From contig JANXPR010000555.1 of the NCBI GenBank assembly GCA_025357215.1, positions 1 to 32,983 on the forward strand: DNA of 32,983 nucleotides. Reading direction: 5' to 3'. This document shows, piece by piece, positions 32,383-32,983 of the stretch. The position numbers and the translations under genes are program-made. The notes beneath the pieces were generated by a model. It did not search any database. It was not told the origin of the DNA and saw only the letters and a program-made list of their open reading frames with translations. This DNA comes from Acidobacteriaceae bacterium (lineage in GTDB: Bacteria; Acidobacteriota; Terriglobia; Terriglobales; Acidobacteriaceae). The stretch's first letter is position 1. Each line of letters starts with the position of its first letter.

Positions 32383-32983
32383 TTGGACACGACACTGTTT
32401 GCGAACCTGAACATCCTGTACCTGGTGGTATTCGCCGGCATGGGATTGCTGCTAGGCAGTTTCCTGAACGTATGCATTTACCGGATGCCACGGGAGTTGT
32501 CCGTGGTGTCGCCACGTTCGGCGTGTCCCTCATGCGGAACGCCGATCGCCTTTTACGACAATATCCCCGTACTGAGCTGGGTGATTCTGCGCGGCAAATG
32601 CCGCAACTGCGGCAATCCCATTTCGCCCCGCTATGTTTTCGTTGAGTTGCTCACCGGCTTGCTTTTTGTGTTAAGTTTTTTGACCGCAGGCGCATCTCCG
32701 GCCGGCCTGAAGCTTTGCGTGCTTTCCTTCCTTCTTCTAGGACTGGTCTTTACCGACGCGGAAACCAAACTGCTCCCCGACCTGCTGACGAAGCCGGGTA
32801 TTGTGCTGGGGCTGCTATTCAGCTTTTTCGTCGCCGTGGAAGGTCCGGCCACATACTTCCTACGTGACCTATCACCACGCTGGCTTTCGGTTTTAAATTC
32901 CGTTTCCGGCATGTTGTTGGGCGCGGCTTTTATTCTGGGTATTGCGTTGCTCTATGAAGCCGTGCGCGGCGTGGAAGGCATGG
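32383..32983 (+). CDS. Type IV prepilin peptidase / leader peptidase (A24 family), partial at window edge
   Basis: Not in the ORF track because it runs off the window. TTG at 32383 after CAGGAG; MGLLLGSFLNVCIYRMPR, CPSCGTPI and CRNCGNPIS Cys pairs, FTDAETKLLPD. Confidence 0.9.
   Translation, partial: MDTTLFANLNILYLVVFAGMGLLLGSFLNVCIYRMPRELSVVSPRSACPSCGTPIAFYDNIPVLSWVILRGKCRNCGNPISPRYVFVELLTGLLFVLSFLTAGASPAGLKLCVLSFLLLGLVFTDAETKLLPDLLTKPGIVLGLLFSFFVAVEGPATYFLRDLSPRWLSVLNSVSGMLLGAAFILGIALLYEAVRGVEGM

Noticed and set aside
1-32983. Defence, toxin-antitoxin, prophage or IS elements
   Set aside because: No transposase, integrase, phage structural, nuclease-helicase or TA motifs were recognised; genes are metabolic, transport and housekeeping.

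Overview
The window is about 33 kb of chromosome. Gene families and repeat style suggest Acidobacteriota, which is an inference. It is densely coding, with about 30 protein genes and no rRNA, tRNA or CRISPR array recognised. Genes in order: MacB/FtsX-type ABC permease (5'-truncated by the window edge), M50 peptidase, S9 prolyl oligopeptidase, DUF4382-like lipoprotein (-), TetR regulator, then a same-strand catabolic cluster (crotonase, aldehyde dehydrogenase, BoxB-like diiron oxygenase, CoA-transferase beta subunit, VOC protein, dienoyl-CoA-hydratase-like crotonase). These are followed by small membrane proteins, a Coa1-like protein, a DUF962 protein, CstA plus a small YbdD-like partner hidden in a longer ORF, RuvC, RsmA (-), GlgA, APC permease (-), SSS symporter (-), BadF-type kinase, an alpha-helical protein, MlaF-like ATPase (-), MobA (-), a frameshifted NAD(P)-binding epimerase-like gene, a BON/glycine-zipper lipoprotein, and a prepilin peptidase cut by the right edge. 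Two signals stand out. (1) Intergenic gaps carry several families of short-period tandem arrays (exact 7-nt phase, also 8-9 nt), often as facing inverted arms. They concentrate in the catabolic cluster, between cstA and ybdD, after glgA, and between convergent genes. (2) The BoxB-like cluster lacks a recognisable BoxA, BoxC or CoA-transferase alpha subunit in this window and may be an uncharacterised aryl-CoA epoxidation pathway. All family calls come from reading motifs, not from database searches.
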